A stretch of DNA of 64,000 nucleotides from Rhododendron vialii (GCF_030253575.1 NC_080566.1:12928501-12992500), one strand, 5' to 3'. Counted from the first letter of the stretch, positions 34,022 to 45,680 are shown. Numbers and translations are program-made. Notes: generated from the sequence alone by a model not told the origin.

Positions 34022-34411
34022 GAACTGTGCTACACACACAGCAATTTGTGCATAGATTGTGCACAAATTTTATTTTGGGGCCCACCACGGGTCTCACACA
34101 AATCATCCGAGCCGTTCATTAAATGTAAAACATTTTTTCAAGGGTCCCCGTAAAAAACTAAGCTCAATCTAATACCTATAGGTATTTCATCCAACCATCT
34201 AATTTTTCATTCAGATTTTTGAATAATGAAAAGTTATACGATTGGATCGAGCACCTATAGGTATCGGATTGAGATTATCTGTTACGGGGACCTTTGAAAA
34301 AATATTTTACATTTAATGAACGACTCAGATAATTTGTGTGGGACCCGTGATGGCCCCACAATAAAATCTGTGCACAATCTGTGCACATATTGTATGTGTG
34401 TAGACTTTCTG
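34022..34411. mobile_element. Mutator-type MITE (copy 2) in front of the kelch-like gene
   Basis: This 390-bp palindromic element belongs to the same family as 13503-13894. It shares the CTACAC(A/G)CACAGCAA arm start, the CATTTAATGAACG block and the GTGGGACCCGT block. The flanks CACACGTAC (34013-34021) and CGCACGTAC (34412-34420) form a 9-bp target duplication with one mismatch. It ends 71 bp before the ATG of the next gene. Confidence 0.88.
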
Positions 34412-34482
34412 CGCACGTACATACCCGATCACGCTCTAGGGTTTCATATGTTTTCCTGGTGAGAGATTGATTGATAGAGAGA

Positions 34483-35727
34483 ATGAAGGGGGAAAATGGC
34501 AGGAAGCCAAGGAACGCAAAAGGCAGCGGCCGAAGCGGTAGCAGCTGCGGCAGCGGCAGTAGCAGCGGCAAGGGAAAGGGCGACGGAGAGGGTAGCAGGA
34601 TATGCCTGCTTTTCGTGTCGCCATTGGATAAGCAGATGAATTTGGTGGCTATAGATACAGCCAGAGGAGAATTAAGGATGGATCGGTTAAGCACTCTGCA
34701 TAACAACGCTTCAACAAACTGTGTTGGCTTGACCGCACTGGGTTCGGAAGCTTACGCGATTGGGGGTGATGTTCATCTGGTAACATTAAGGTACCCTAAA
34801 CGTGTTTATATTTACAATTTCATTAAAAATTCCAAACAACAACAGTAGGAGGAGGGCCCTACCCTGAACGGAGGGAAGCCAGATCCGGTGGTTGTTACCG
34901 TGGATCAAAAGATATATGCCCTTGCCGGGACTTCTTTGCAGGGGGATACGACACGTGAGAAATTGAACCCCGTATTCGAGTTCCTTGATCCTAATGGGAG
35001 CAACATTCGGACCCGTCTGCCTGATCCCCCATTCATTTCCTTGTACACAATACAAGATTGTTATTCTAATGGCGTGGAGTTCTGCGGACACGCAGTCATT
35101 GGCTTCAATATTTATGTGCAAGTAGTTGAACCATCTGGTTCTATATCCCTGTATTCCTTCAATGTTAAGAAAGAAAAGTGGACATCGCATATTACTAGTA
35201 CAAACAATGGTGACGACCGGGAAGAATGTGGCGCTGCGGGGTCTGATGGTCTTATATTTGATAATCTGAGATTTGCCGAGTGGTATGGTCGGGCTGATGT
35301 GGTGGATTACCTCTTGTATCAGCCATTCCTCAAGTTTGTGGAAAAAGGATTGAAGCTTTATGCATTTGATCTCACCGCCAGCAAGCGGGATGAAGAGGAG
35401 ATTGAAGAAGAAGGAGACCTCTACCACGATAATGAGTTGTTGGCTATCCCTGATGATTACTCCTTCCTCGACGACGATGATTTGGAAAATTATGACTGCG
35501 CAGACAGTGATGACTGTGCAACTGTTCCAGTATTTGGTTTGAATCATGTTACTGATTCAATTCCTGGTTCAGATGGCAGTGAGGGGTTTGTTGCTCACCT
35601 TAGAGACAACCTGTTTTGCTTCATTGGCATGTACACCAGTACCCACCATTTTCCGAACGAGCATTTCAAAAGGACTGTCACTCGTCTTCGTGCTTCTGTG
35701 TTTGAATTTGTCTCCCTTGAGATATAA
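34483..35727 (+). pseudogene. Kelch-repeat-like gene with one in-frame stop
   Basis: From ATG 34483 the frame runs to TAG at 34846-34848, after the residues K-Q-Q-Q. It then continues in the same frame without another stop to TAA at 35725-35727. Ignoring the TAG, the product would be about 413 residues. The N-terminus is a Ser/Gly-rich tract. Kelch-like strands follow, with I-C-L-L-F-V-S-P near residue 40 and K-I-Y-A-L-A-G and V-F-E-F-L-D-P at residues 140-170. A strongly acidic loop lies near residues 300-345 (E-E-I-E-E-E-G; D-D-D-D-L-E-N). The part after the stop lacks a good ATG. A short intron over the stop seems unlikely, because the GT..AG candidate is only about 55 bp. No F-box is visible. 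A further kelch-like scrap (G-T-M-Y-A-M-G) lies near 36102-36122. It is either a young pseudogene or an allele with a nonsense change. Confidence 0.7.
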
Positions 35728-36760
35728 AAAGGGCCTAAGTTTTTGAAACGCTATCTTCTAGCTCAAAACGTCATTCAGGATGACTGGATGTTGGACTGGG
35801 ATTTGGGATCTTCGTTGATTTTTAGTTCATGGTATCAGTTCATTTCTTGTCTTAAGCTGTTTTATTATTGACGTTTTCTCTCAGCCCCTTTTATGATGCC
35901 GTGTCTCTTCCTATCCATATTTATGTTTTTCTTTTTTTTATCATCTTTCTGTTTCATGATTACTGCTAACTTACTCTCGTCGTGCTTAAGCCGCCGTAAT
36001 TCATCTCTAATTACTTACTGGATGCTAGAATAGTCCCCCATTTGTTTTAGGATCTAATTGAAGATAAAGAGGATAAGTAAGACCTAGGGATCTGTGTAGC
36101 TGCTGATGGCACCATGTATGCGATGGGTTTAGCCGTACATCGTTCATTTCCCCTTTGAAGCTATGTACTTGCATGCCCAATGGCTAACTTGTCAGTGTTC
36201 CTTATTCTCTTGAAAGTGATCCTTGTTTGTCATTCTTTGGGTTTAATGAAGATTTAAAGTTGGATGTGTTCAGCTTTCAAGTCTGGTCGATCTTGTTGGG
36301 CATCTGGCAATGTATTGCTTCTAATCCTTATAGACCTCTATGGATATATCCTGGTAGATACCTACCGTCATTTGTAAAAGATCCATAGCATGTATGTATA
36401 TCATATGCAGAGGAGACTTGGGAGAAGCAATTAAAGTGATAGCTGTCAGATAAATCTTCGAACTTCGAAGTACTTACATAGGAGCTTGTTTGATTCATTC
36501 ATCGAACAAATCAATATGACGGGGCGTTTCTATTTCTTTTGTCACTGTAAAGTTCGACTGATTTCAAAATCATCCCTATGGATTTTTTCGTGTCAATTTC
36601 AATCTTGTGTTTTATGTCACGTTTCACTGTCATTTGTATGTTAACCTACCACCGGAGAATCCTGAGTTTGTGACTGCATACTTATCACGGGTAGGAAAAT
36701 GATTTACAACCAACACATCATCAATGCAAGCTCAACTATATCAAAATCAATTCTCCCTTG

Positions 36761-36798
<38 letters not shown>

Positions 36799-38429
36799 CA
36801 CAAATACGATCTAATAGTCAACACTCTTCAAATGCCGTGTTTCCATGGCAGCGAGGACCACTATGCCCTTCCTCTATCTCCTCCCATTTTAATTCATCTC
36901 CGTTAACTATCAATTCAAACTACCATAACCCTTATGAACAATTTTCTCTCGTCCTCTTAATCACACTCTGTCCGCCTCATTTTCTCTCCCCCCAAAATCA
37001 GTGACCTCTGCCATTTCTATGTGAACTGCATATGCCACGAATATTAAATGACCACAGATTGTGCATCTATTCTCTGGAAAAAACATAGGCAAATTCTTAA
37101 TGTAGAATAAAACATATTTGGGAAATGCATTGCACAGCTATGACTACAAATGCAGACCTATATTAGATGAAGACGGATGGAAGAAAGGAGAAAAAACTTG
37201 AGAGGAAAGCAATCATCTTTGACTCTATCATGCTATCAGCTATATGTGGTGTTCTTCATTTCCCTTTCTGTCTAATAATTAAGAATCTTTTTAACTCCAT
37301 ATAACTGCAGTCTCACTCTGTTGTAGGTGCAAAATTCCAGATAAAGGTCATCAGATCCATTTTCGGTGACCTTGTGAGTGCAGAATTTTCTTTTTAAACT
37401 GTTAATTGGAGTATGTATAAGTTAAAATTTCTTGTGAGCTTATGATGATACTATGCTCCATACACAGAATTTCAATGTGACGGAAAGCCTGATTCGTATA
37501 GAGATGAGGCAGCTGGTAAAGCGGTTCGAAAGCAGTGAGATAATAATGTACGAGAAGCTATGTTACACGGACACAGGTACGTGAATTAGATATGGGTGCA
37601 TATCTAAGGGTCGGGTACCTCAATCCTGAAAAAAGAGGATTCGTGGATACGTGTCCGAATTTGGACACGGATACGGGGATACGCCACCTAATTTTCTAAA
37701 TATTTTTGTTATATTTTTATACTTAAAGAAACCCGTAACTTCTACACGCCAAAAAAAAATTGAGTATAAAATTATCATGTCATCATATTCATAACAATAA
37801 AAACATAAAGTTACAGTCATAACTCATAAGTTTGCTAAGCATATGGACTAAGAAATTGGGACAGACAGCATACCTTGGAATTGGTAACTACGTTCAAGTT
37901 CTAAGGAGTTTTCGAGTCCACCAATTGGTTCTGTTACAAACAAGTAAGTCCTTACTGCTTAGAAATATTGAGTTTTTTACAAAGTTCAATTAGGTAATGA
38001 AGACATAGATTTACCTGATTCACTGGTTTCCTGTCCACATGATCACACCATGGCACACTTCATCACCTTTCTTTACATTTGATAGTATGTTGATACTTGA
38101 TCCTGCAGTTTTTAGAATCTACTGTATATCCTTTCTATTTCTCCATAATCCATACCAAAATGAGATTTACATTAACATAACATAGCAAAAGGCACATAGT
38201 TTAGAATTTAGATACATAAAGCCATAAACTAGTTTGGTTATGAAACCATCCAAAATACACAAGATACAATCTTGCATCCAGCATTTGACCGAGAATTATA
38301 TTACAAATTTACAAGCAAAAGAAGTCATTCCAAGCTGGATATTAAGTTATTAACAAAAGAGTCAAAAGACTAGTGCTTTTAAGTTATCGTCCAGTAGACT
38401 TGTAGTCTAATTGCAAAAAGAAATCATGG
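35728..38429. other. Intergenic stretch with a CT repeat and unassigned sequence
   Basis: The stretch contains the 3' flank of the kelch-like gene and a (CT)n run at 36763-36795. A patch at 37468-37576 reads in frame as N-F-N-V-T-E-S-L-I-R-I-E-M-R-Q-L with AG before and GT after. That patch could be a stray exon of an unknown gene, but no partner exon is convincing. Confidence 0.5.
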
Positions 38430-40766
38430 TTGACACCTTCTTCTACTCACTTTGTTCTTGTTCCCCCCCCACCATCAAGGACCTCAACATCATCATCCTC
38501 GTCAAATCTCACTCCTTCCGGCACTGGTTCGTCAAGAGAAAGCTCCACAAGCTGCGTTACATCACCTCCTTCAATGTCAAATTGGTCGCCACCTGAAAAA
38601 CATAAAGGCAAAAGCATAAATTTCTTAATGCAGTAAACATTACTATCCTGCTGGACTTCCTACTGTGAACCTGTGATATGTTATAATACAAATAAACTTA
38701 TGTCTCAAAACTTTGAAGGCCCGTCCATGTACTCCTTGGTTTTCCTTGACAATAAGCGCAAATTATAATGAACAAACACAAGATCTTCAGCTCTGGTTGT
38801 TAGTAGTCGGTTTCTTTTGATGTTTTGAATCAAGGAATACGTACTCCAATTCCTCTCGCAACAAGAGGAAGAAGCTGGCTGCGAAAGTAGCTTAAATGCC
38901 AAAGATTGTAGGAGTGGTGTTGAAGCCTCATGATTGGCCCACCATGAAATGGGTTCCTTATATCTTCTTGCATCAATTACATGAGCTTATTCAAAATACC
39001 CAGACCCACTAGAATATGCTCCAAATTCCATGTAAACTTGGTGCAAATCGTTAGTATCAGGAAATAACCGATTAAAGCATTGAGCTCTCATTAATGAGAC
39101 CTCTCGATCCTCATGTGGTGATACCCGAGGAATTCCTTTACCACTTTGCAACCAAGCATCAGAATAGTATTTTGGGACTAATGAGTGAGCCATACAATGC
39201 AAAGGAGTGTTACTCTTGTTCCATCTACTTTCTAAAATTTGTTGAATTACATCAAAAAAGGGGTAATGGCCAACAAGTATGTCTTCGTGCTCATGTTCAA
39301 ATATGATATTTTTTACATTCTCAATCATCGAATCCCACATGTCATATATTAGATGCAAAACAGGAGTGTCCATGTCAGCTTTTCTTAACATATCAATGAT
39401 CGGTTCCGTGAATTTCAAAAGATGTTCTAAATTATCCCAAAAATCATCATCCTCATCAACAATGTATTTTTTCACATCTCGAGCCTTATTTTTAGCCACA
39501 GTGGTTCCACCAGCCCTATATACTTTCCAATTTGCATCCATAACCATTTTTTCAAGAGAACTCCTAACTGCCACTATCCTCTTGGCCATTATAATGCTAG
39601 AGGCAAACCTAGTTTTAGCCACACTCAATAGTTTCAAATCTAAGTATTGATTGAAAATATAATTTGCCATGCTATGGTTAAGAACAAAGTTACGAATATC
39701 ATTAACTTTCGAAACCAAGTCTACGATCCACTTACATTGGGCATAGTGTGGTGATTTTGCTCCTGGATCGCATATGCTCTTCAAGGCCAAATTCAGACTA
39801 TGCACCACACAAGGAGTCCAGAATATATGTGGGAATTTGGTTTCAATGCTCAAGCCAACCGCCTTGTAATTCGTTGCATTATCAGTCACTATTTGAACCA
39901 CGTGTTCTTCTCCTATTTGTTTGATTGCTTCCATGAACAAACTTCCAACATACTCTGCATCCTTTGTGTTTCCGCTCGAATCAATGGCTTTAATAAACAT
40001 TGCTCCCCCAACTGATGCTGCCATAATGTTAATGAGCGGTTTACGTTGTGTATCGGACCACCCATCTGAGCACACCGAAACTCCTTTTTTTCTCCATGTA
40101 TCTTTGAATGGTTGGAGTAGTTTGTTGACATGCTCTTTTTCTTGTGATAACAGAGTTGTTCGAAGCCTATCATACGTAGGGGGACGATAACCAGCTAGTC
40201 TACTATTTGCAAGAGTGAGAGTATTGCCTGAAGTATGGAGACCTAGCAAAGTTAAATGGTAACCCATTGGCAAAAAACATTCGTGCAGCTTCTTTATCAG
40301 CAACATCTCTCTGAGTAGCATTAAATGCATCAGGTAAAGGACCTTGTGGAGCCATCCCCTTGCGTTTCTTTCGATGGGCAAGATCAGATCCTTCGGGTAG
40401 AGAGACATACGCTGCTTTGTTTTTTGCATTCAATTCTTGGTGGGCCTTTCTAGTTTCAGCTTCTGCATGTTCCCTCTTTATTGCATCAAATACTGCATCT
40501 GAAATAATTTTGCAATCCTCCACACCAGAGCTAGGAATCTTCAATAGATGACCCTTGACTTCGGTGTATGAACCGGTTACTACCTTGCTGCAGTAATTGC
40601 AAGACCAAATTCTATTTCCATCTCCACTCGAAGCCACATTAATAACTTTTACATGATTCCACAAGGGTTTATCATCAAATGCAAACCCTTGATTTGTCTT
40701 TGGACGAGCATTGACGTTCTGTTTCCCTTTTTGTTTTTCTCTTGTAGAAGCTTGTGAAGAAGACAT
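38430..40766 (-). pseudogene. hAT-superfamily transposase, one frameshift and one stop
   Basis: The ATG is at 40766-40764. A BED-type zinc finger lies near 40620-40540 (W-S-C-N-Y-C-S-K ... K-G-H-L-L). The DUF659 region with the conserved S-D-G-W-S-D lies near 40080-40040. A central helical region follows, then the hATC dimerisation domain (W-W-A-N-H near 38940; L-A-F-K-L-L-S-Q-P; C-C-E-R-N-W-S) and an acidic tail exon at about 38595-38430. One extra base at about 40225-40235 shifts the frame after P-Y-F-R-Q. One TAA at 38989-38987 interrupts the frame just before hATC. The rest of the frame is open, so decay is recent. No reliable terminal inverted repeats were found. The phrase CAAGGCTCTGTTTGTTT (minus strand, about 40934) is a candidate 5' end. 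Confidence 0.85.
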
Positions 40767-41785
40767 GGTTAGAGAAATGCAAGAGAAGTGTTTGAAAAGG
40801 CTGTGTTTTTTTAATAAGTATATAAACCCCCAGTTCAAAAAGTAATAAATGTGTGGTAGAATCTGTTTGGGGTGTGAGTATTGGTGAGGGGATGAGGCTG
40901 AGTAAGCTAATTGTGTAAACAAACAGAGCCTTGTTCGGATAAAAAAAATAAAAAATAGAGCCTTGTTGGCCTTATTTTGGCGGGATAATTGCCTTGTGAC
41001 TCCCCATGGACATTAAATGCACAGGACAATTAGTCATGGTCCAATCCTCTCATGTTTGGAGTGTCTTCATATGGCATGATCATTGTATGGATGCTTTGCA
41101 TACATTCATGATTGATTCTATGCTTTTTTTTGAAAACCAGGTTCTATGCTTTACCCCTGATAAAAAAAACTTTAAAAACATTTGATATGAATGGGTTTTT
41201 TTGGTCGGCATGATTGATACTTTGATAGTATGAATTATGGAGTATGGTTACTCAAAGTTTATCCTTTTTATTTTTATTTTTATCAGCACTCAAAGTTTAT
41301 CCTTAAATGACTATTTATATAGATAGACAATTTTTTTCTTCAAAAATCATATTTCTATAAGAACAATTAATTTTTCTGTTCAATGATTGGATTAATTATA
41401 TATGAAATGAATGGCTTCGATCATCGGTATGCATTCCGAGGCAAGTCCCATGATACATCAAGATTATCTATATAGAACAATTAATTTTGAATTTAATAAA
41501 TTGTTTAATTGTCTATAAAATGAATGGTTTCGTTCAATGAATTGGTGCACTATTCGCTACATCGAAGAAGATAACATCTCTGTGTCCGAGATTACGAGTT
41601 AGTTACCTTCTTTAAAGCACCATACCTGGTATTGTGTTTGAGATTATCTGAGTGAAATGATCGAATAATTCACACACAATAAGAACGAGGGTGATAAGAG
41701 AATTGTTTTGAGTCTTTAGACTTACATATTGATGTTACTCTTTATGAATCTCTCTCTCCATATGTTGGAGATTATTTGATTCAAA

Positions 41786-41817
<32 letters not shown>
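40767..41817. other. 5' flank of the hAT transposase and non-coding DNA
   Basis: The first ~170 bp are the probable 5' end of the hAT element. The rest is AT-rich with no gene, ending in a (GT)n(AT)n run at about 41786-41817. Confidence 0.5.
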
Positions 41818-42194
41818 CGGGGCGGTTCCGGGGACACCCATAAAAACACCTAAAAAAACACCCCATAGTTTCGGATTAAATTTTGATGATCCGAGCCACT
41901 CATTGTGATCAGAACGTGATTTTAAGAGTACCCGTGAGAAATCAGCAAAAAAAATGACCGGGAAGTACTTGATCCGAACAGTTTCGAACAGTTTTTTATT
42001 GAACGGTTCAAATAAAAACTGCTCAAATCAAACCTTTCCCGGTCATTTTTTTTGCTAATTTCTTGCGGGCACCCTTAAAATCACATTCTACACACATTGA
42101 ACGGTTCGGATCATAAAAATTTGATCGGGAACTATGAGATTGAGATTATGGGTGTTTTTTTAGGTGTTTTTTTAGGGTGTCCATTGAACCGTTC

Positions 42195-42196
<2 letters not shown>
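41818..42196. mobile_element. Foldback MITE (copy B of the family at 4403)
   Basis: This palindromic 379-bp element has termini CGGGGCGGTTCC and, reverse-complemented, CGGAACGGTTCAA, each followed within a few bases by GACACCC. It sits in a TA-dinucleotide tract, so the target duplication is masked. Its core (GATGATCCGAGCCACTCA; AAAAACTGCTCAAATCAAAC; TTTCTTGCGGG) matches the core of 4403-4774, while the outer ~60 bp differ. Confidence 0.8.
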
Positions 42197-42244
<48 letters not shown>

Positions 42245-42326
42245 GAATGCTGATCGCTTAGAATTATGTTGATGTTATTCTGTATGATACTTTCACCCTC
42301 TATCTCTCTCCCTATCTATCTCTCCC

Positions 42327-42361
<35 letters not shown>
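42197..42361. repeat. (TA)n and (CT)n microsatellites
   Basis: About 22 TA units span 42197-42239, directly at the edge of the foldback MITE. A CT run follows at 42328-42361. Confidence 0.95.
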
Positions 42362-42364
<3 letters not shown>

Positions 42365-43344
42365 TTGTCACACTCATTTGTGTATATATAGTTTGGTAAC
42401 TAGTGTTATAGAATAAAGGGATAACATGTTTCAATGCATTATCTATTGTCTACGTTAATACTATATGTAGGCTATGTTTTTCCTAAAAAGTCAAATAACA
42501 ATTAAAATTATCATCGAATTTTGAAATTTTTTGAATAAAGACGAAAAATAAGCCAAAAAGCCTCACGAATTTTGAATTTTGTTGGATAAAGACGAGAGGA
42601 ATCAAGAATCCTAATTCAATTTACAAAATAAACCATTTAGACCATTTTTATTTACCTAATTCATGTAAGTTTGTGTTATTATTTTCTTTTCTATTAAAAT
42701 CAAGGCCCCTAAGGCAAACTTTCAAACTTTTTTTAATTGGATAATATTTACGTTCGAACACTTAAGGAAAAATTTCTCAAAAGAAGTCCTGACTTTTTTA
42801 TATAGTGCTATCATTTTATATTGAAAATAAATGGTACAATCCTTTTTTTTGGTACAGTAGTATCTCATATTAAATTGTTTACAAAGCATATATTTGTATT
42901 AAACACTTATAGAAATATTCTACATATCAATGGGTACCGACCCTCAGTACCGATAATTTTATAAAATATCCTACTAAAATATCAATTTAATGTTTGCTTT
43001 CTCAGAATTGTCGGTCTAGAATTAGAAATGGATCTAGTACTTAGAATTATCACATTTAAAAGTTAATTTTTCTTTTCTTTTTTTGGTAACAAAGTTATTT
43101 TTTTACAAGGATGCTTTAAAATTTAAATACACTAGCGATTTCTCTTATTGATACACTATTGATCTGTACCTATAGTTGAACTGTATAAATATACTGTATC
43201 TAGTTCAAAAAGAAAGAGTAGTGATTTTCACTCTTTGTTTCGACAAATTTACTTCATTTTTGGTCTTTTGGTGAAATTAATGTGTATAATTTTTCATTTA
43301 AAAAATAAATAAATGTGAATCTCATTAAAAAAAAAAACTTGTAT
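42362..43344. other. AT-rich non-coding stretch
   Basis: No gene or clear repeat boundary was recognised. Confidence 0.6.
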
Positions 43345-43720
43345 AAGGGCGCATTCTTGTGAACTTAATTAATTTCGACTTATTTCAGTATTTTGTATTT
43401 TTTGTTTAGTTTTTCGTTGTAATTTTTGAGATTAATCGTTTGTATCGACGAGAGGAATCGGAAAAGTATAAAAATATGGACTGATATTGAAAAAAATTCA
43501 AATAAGAAGCCGGTCAAATTTCGACTAAACTTATTTATTTGACCGGCGTCTAATTTGAATTTTTTTCAATATCAGTCTATATTTTTATACTTTTCCTATT
43601 CCTCTCGTCGAGACATATGATTAATCCAAAAAATTACGACAAAAAGCTAGAAAAAAATTACAAAAAGAATAAAATACTGAAATAAGTAAAAAATAATTAA
43701 GTTCACAAGAATGCACCCTA
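43345..43720. mobile_element. Foldback element with GGGCGCATTCTTGTGAACTT termini
   Basis: The left arm (AGGGCGCATTCTTGTGAACT) and the reverse-complemented right arm (TAGGGTGCATTCTTGTGAAC) continue as a palindrome across the whole ~375 bp. It folds around TTTGACCGG at 43500-43550. Arm identity is high. Nothing is encoded. Confidence 0.85.
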
Positions 43721-43906
43721 AATACACGATAGTTTGTTTTTTTTTTTTTTTTCGGGTTAATCAGAAAAATCAGTACACGGGACTCGGGAGTGTTTCGATG
43801 TAAGAACTCTTTAGTGTGAAAAATTATTCATATGCATGAGTCATGACAGCATGAGAATCATATAATCCCATAGACATACACATGTATTCAAGTAGTACTA
43901 CTTATT

Positions 43907-44149
43907 AGGCCCCGTTCCAGAAACGAAAATAAGTACTTATTTTTTAAGAAGACAATTTCAAGCTCAAAAATCACGTGTTTACGTAAATAATTTTTCTATC
44001 AATATGGATCTTATTTGATAGATCTCATTGAGATCTTTTATACGGTGAAAAAAAATTGAAAAATAAATTTTCATTTATTTTATTTTTGAGTTTGAAAATG
44101 TGAAATAATTACTTATTTTTTAAGAAGGTGTTCTGGAACGGAGCCTTAA
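43907..44149. mobile_element. hAT-type MITE with perfect 8-bp target duplication
   Basis: AGGCCCCGTTCCAGAA on the left is matched by TTCTGGAACGGAGCCTT on the right. The 243-bp element is flanked by TACTTATT at 43899-43906 and 44150-44157, an 8-bp duplication as made by hAT transposases. Confidence 0.8.
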
Positions 44150-44324
44150 TACTTATTGAAGAGACTGGCATGGCTGACATGTAAAGTAGGAAGCGTATAT
44201 AAGAAGTCTCAAGAATAATCCAGTTGATTGATAGATTTTTGCTCTTTATACAATTAATCAGGGTTCGATTTTAGGAGTGAAGCACCAAAAAAATAATTTT
44301 TTATTACTTTCTAGTTATTGAGAG

Positions 44325-44447
44325 ATTATTAGGTACTCCCGGTGTATACACTCTCCTCTTACATAAAATGTGAGGCCTGCAGGTGGATCCTGCGTGGCCT
44401 CACATTTTATGTGATAAGATGTGTATACACCGGGAGTACCTAATAAT
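44325..44447. repeat. Near-perfect 123-bp hairpin
   Basis: Arms of about 52 bp (ATTATTAGGTACTCCCGGTG, then TATACAC, then ACATAAAATGTGAGGCC) mirror each other with only a few mismatches around a ~15-bp loop. Direct repeats CTAGTTATTGAG (44311-44322) and CTAGTTATGGAG (44453-44464) flank it. It is either a very young MITE or a small-RNA hairpin. Confidence 0.85.
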
Positions 44448-44946
44448 TTTCCCTAGTTATGGAGTGGATGCTTGCTTTTTATTGAACCGGAGATGAAATT
44501 ATCGACTTTGATGTTTGGATTGTCCAAGCCTCATTTTAAATTTGGTTGTCCATTACTATTAAATCATACTAAAAAATAAAAGGATATGAAAGTAAAAAAT
44601 AAATAAAATTAAGATTACATTGGAATTACAGTTTATTTCTGTTGCCCAAGTCTGAGGTCTGGTGGGACTTACCCCTAAATCGATTCTAAATTTCTAATTA
44701 ACCGTGGAAAAAAATAAAAAGATAAAGTGTGCAAGTTGCTTTCGCTGAGATTTTTTTTTCAATAATTCTACTTCTACACCGAAATACATACGCAAATAAT
44801 TTGTATGGACCTCATACACCCATATGAACGGTGGATGCGTATTTTGAGTGTGTACTGGGGGTGGAGTTAAATATTACACGGCAGTAAACATTTGGCCGCC
44901 AACCCATAAATCCATCATTACTTTTTTGAAAAATAGTACTCCTACT

Positions 44947-45240
44947 TTTTTTTGATAATCAAAAGGGTAGGAGGGGGCGACCGGCGTAGCAACCCCCTTG
45001 GGCGTGACCATAGGGGCTCCCAACCCGCTGTAAAATGTCCGGTTAAAGCCATAGCTACTGTCCGGGAGGACAGACCATCACCACAGCACCACCTAGACGC
45101 ACAGCTGGCACATGGCCCTCCATGCGTCCCTCCAGCTCATATATATTTTTGCAACTGCAGGGGCTCGAACCCGAGTGCACATGGAGGGAGAGGTACTTAA
45201 GCCCCATCACCTGTGCCAACTGGGCTACCACCATGATGGC
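44947..45240 (-). mobile_element. tRNA-derived SINE with 16-bp target duplication
   Basis: On the minus strand the element starts near 45240. It carries a pol III A box TAGCCCAGTTGG (45227-45216) and a B box GGTTCGAGCCC (45171-45161). It ends in an A-run (plus-strand T8 at 44946-44953). The 16-bp AAATAGTACTCCTACT occurs exactly at both flanks (44931-44946 and 45241-45256), showing insertion by target-primed reverse transcription. It has no coding capacity and depends on a LINE. Confidence 0.92.
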
Positions 45241-45581
45241 AAATAGTACTCCTACTGAACTCCACTATTTCCTTTTGTACTCTATATAAACAATTTTTTT
45301 GGGAATCGTCCATTCATGAACAAAAATGTTACTTGCACAATCGTTGTGTTGATTGTGTATGTAATTTTAACCGTTCAGATGTATTTGGACGGTCTAGATG
45401 AATGAATCATGATACATCCGAAAATCTGATCACAACAGAAAAAAAAATTTTAAGCCTCCATATGTTGATCTGCGGCCACGTGGAAAAATAAATGTTTCTC
45501 TTACCTTCCTCACCCCTTTCTCCTTCTCGACGAGATAGCAACAAACACAGAGAGCCTGATAAAAAAAAAAAAAAAACAAAC

Positions 45582-45680
45582 ACAGAGAGCAGCAGCCGCA
45601 GCTCCAGATCGGAAAAAACAAAGACAGAGCAGCAGCCGCAGCACGAGATCGGAAAAAACGGAGACAGAGCAGCAGCCATG
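45582..45680. repeat. Tandem repeat, ~41-bp unit, 2.4 copies
   Basis: Units start at 45582, 45624 and 45664. Each reads ACAGAG(AG)CAGCAGCC, and the first two continue into AGATCGGAAAAAAC. Confidence 0.9.

Noticed and set aside
34786..35547. A 253-codon minus-strand frame
   Set aside because: It lies antisense over the kelch-like gene, whose plus-strand frame shows the domain signature. It is a shadow frame.
37468..37576. Possible exon (N-F-N-V-T-E-S-L-I-R-I..)
   Set aside because: It is flanked by AG and GT but isolated. I could not join it to any other exon or family.
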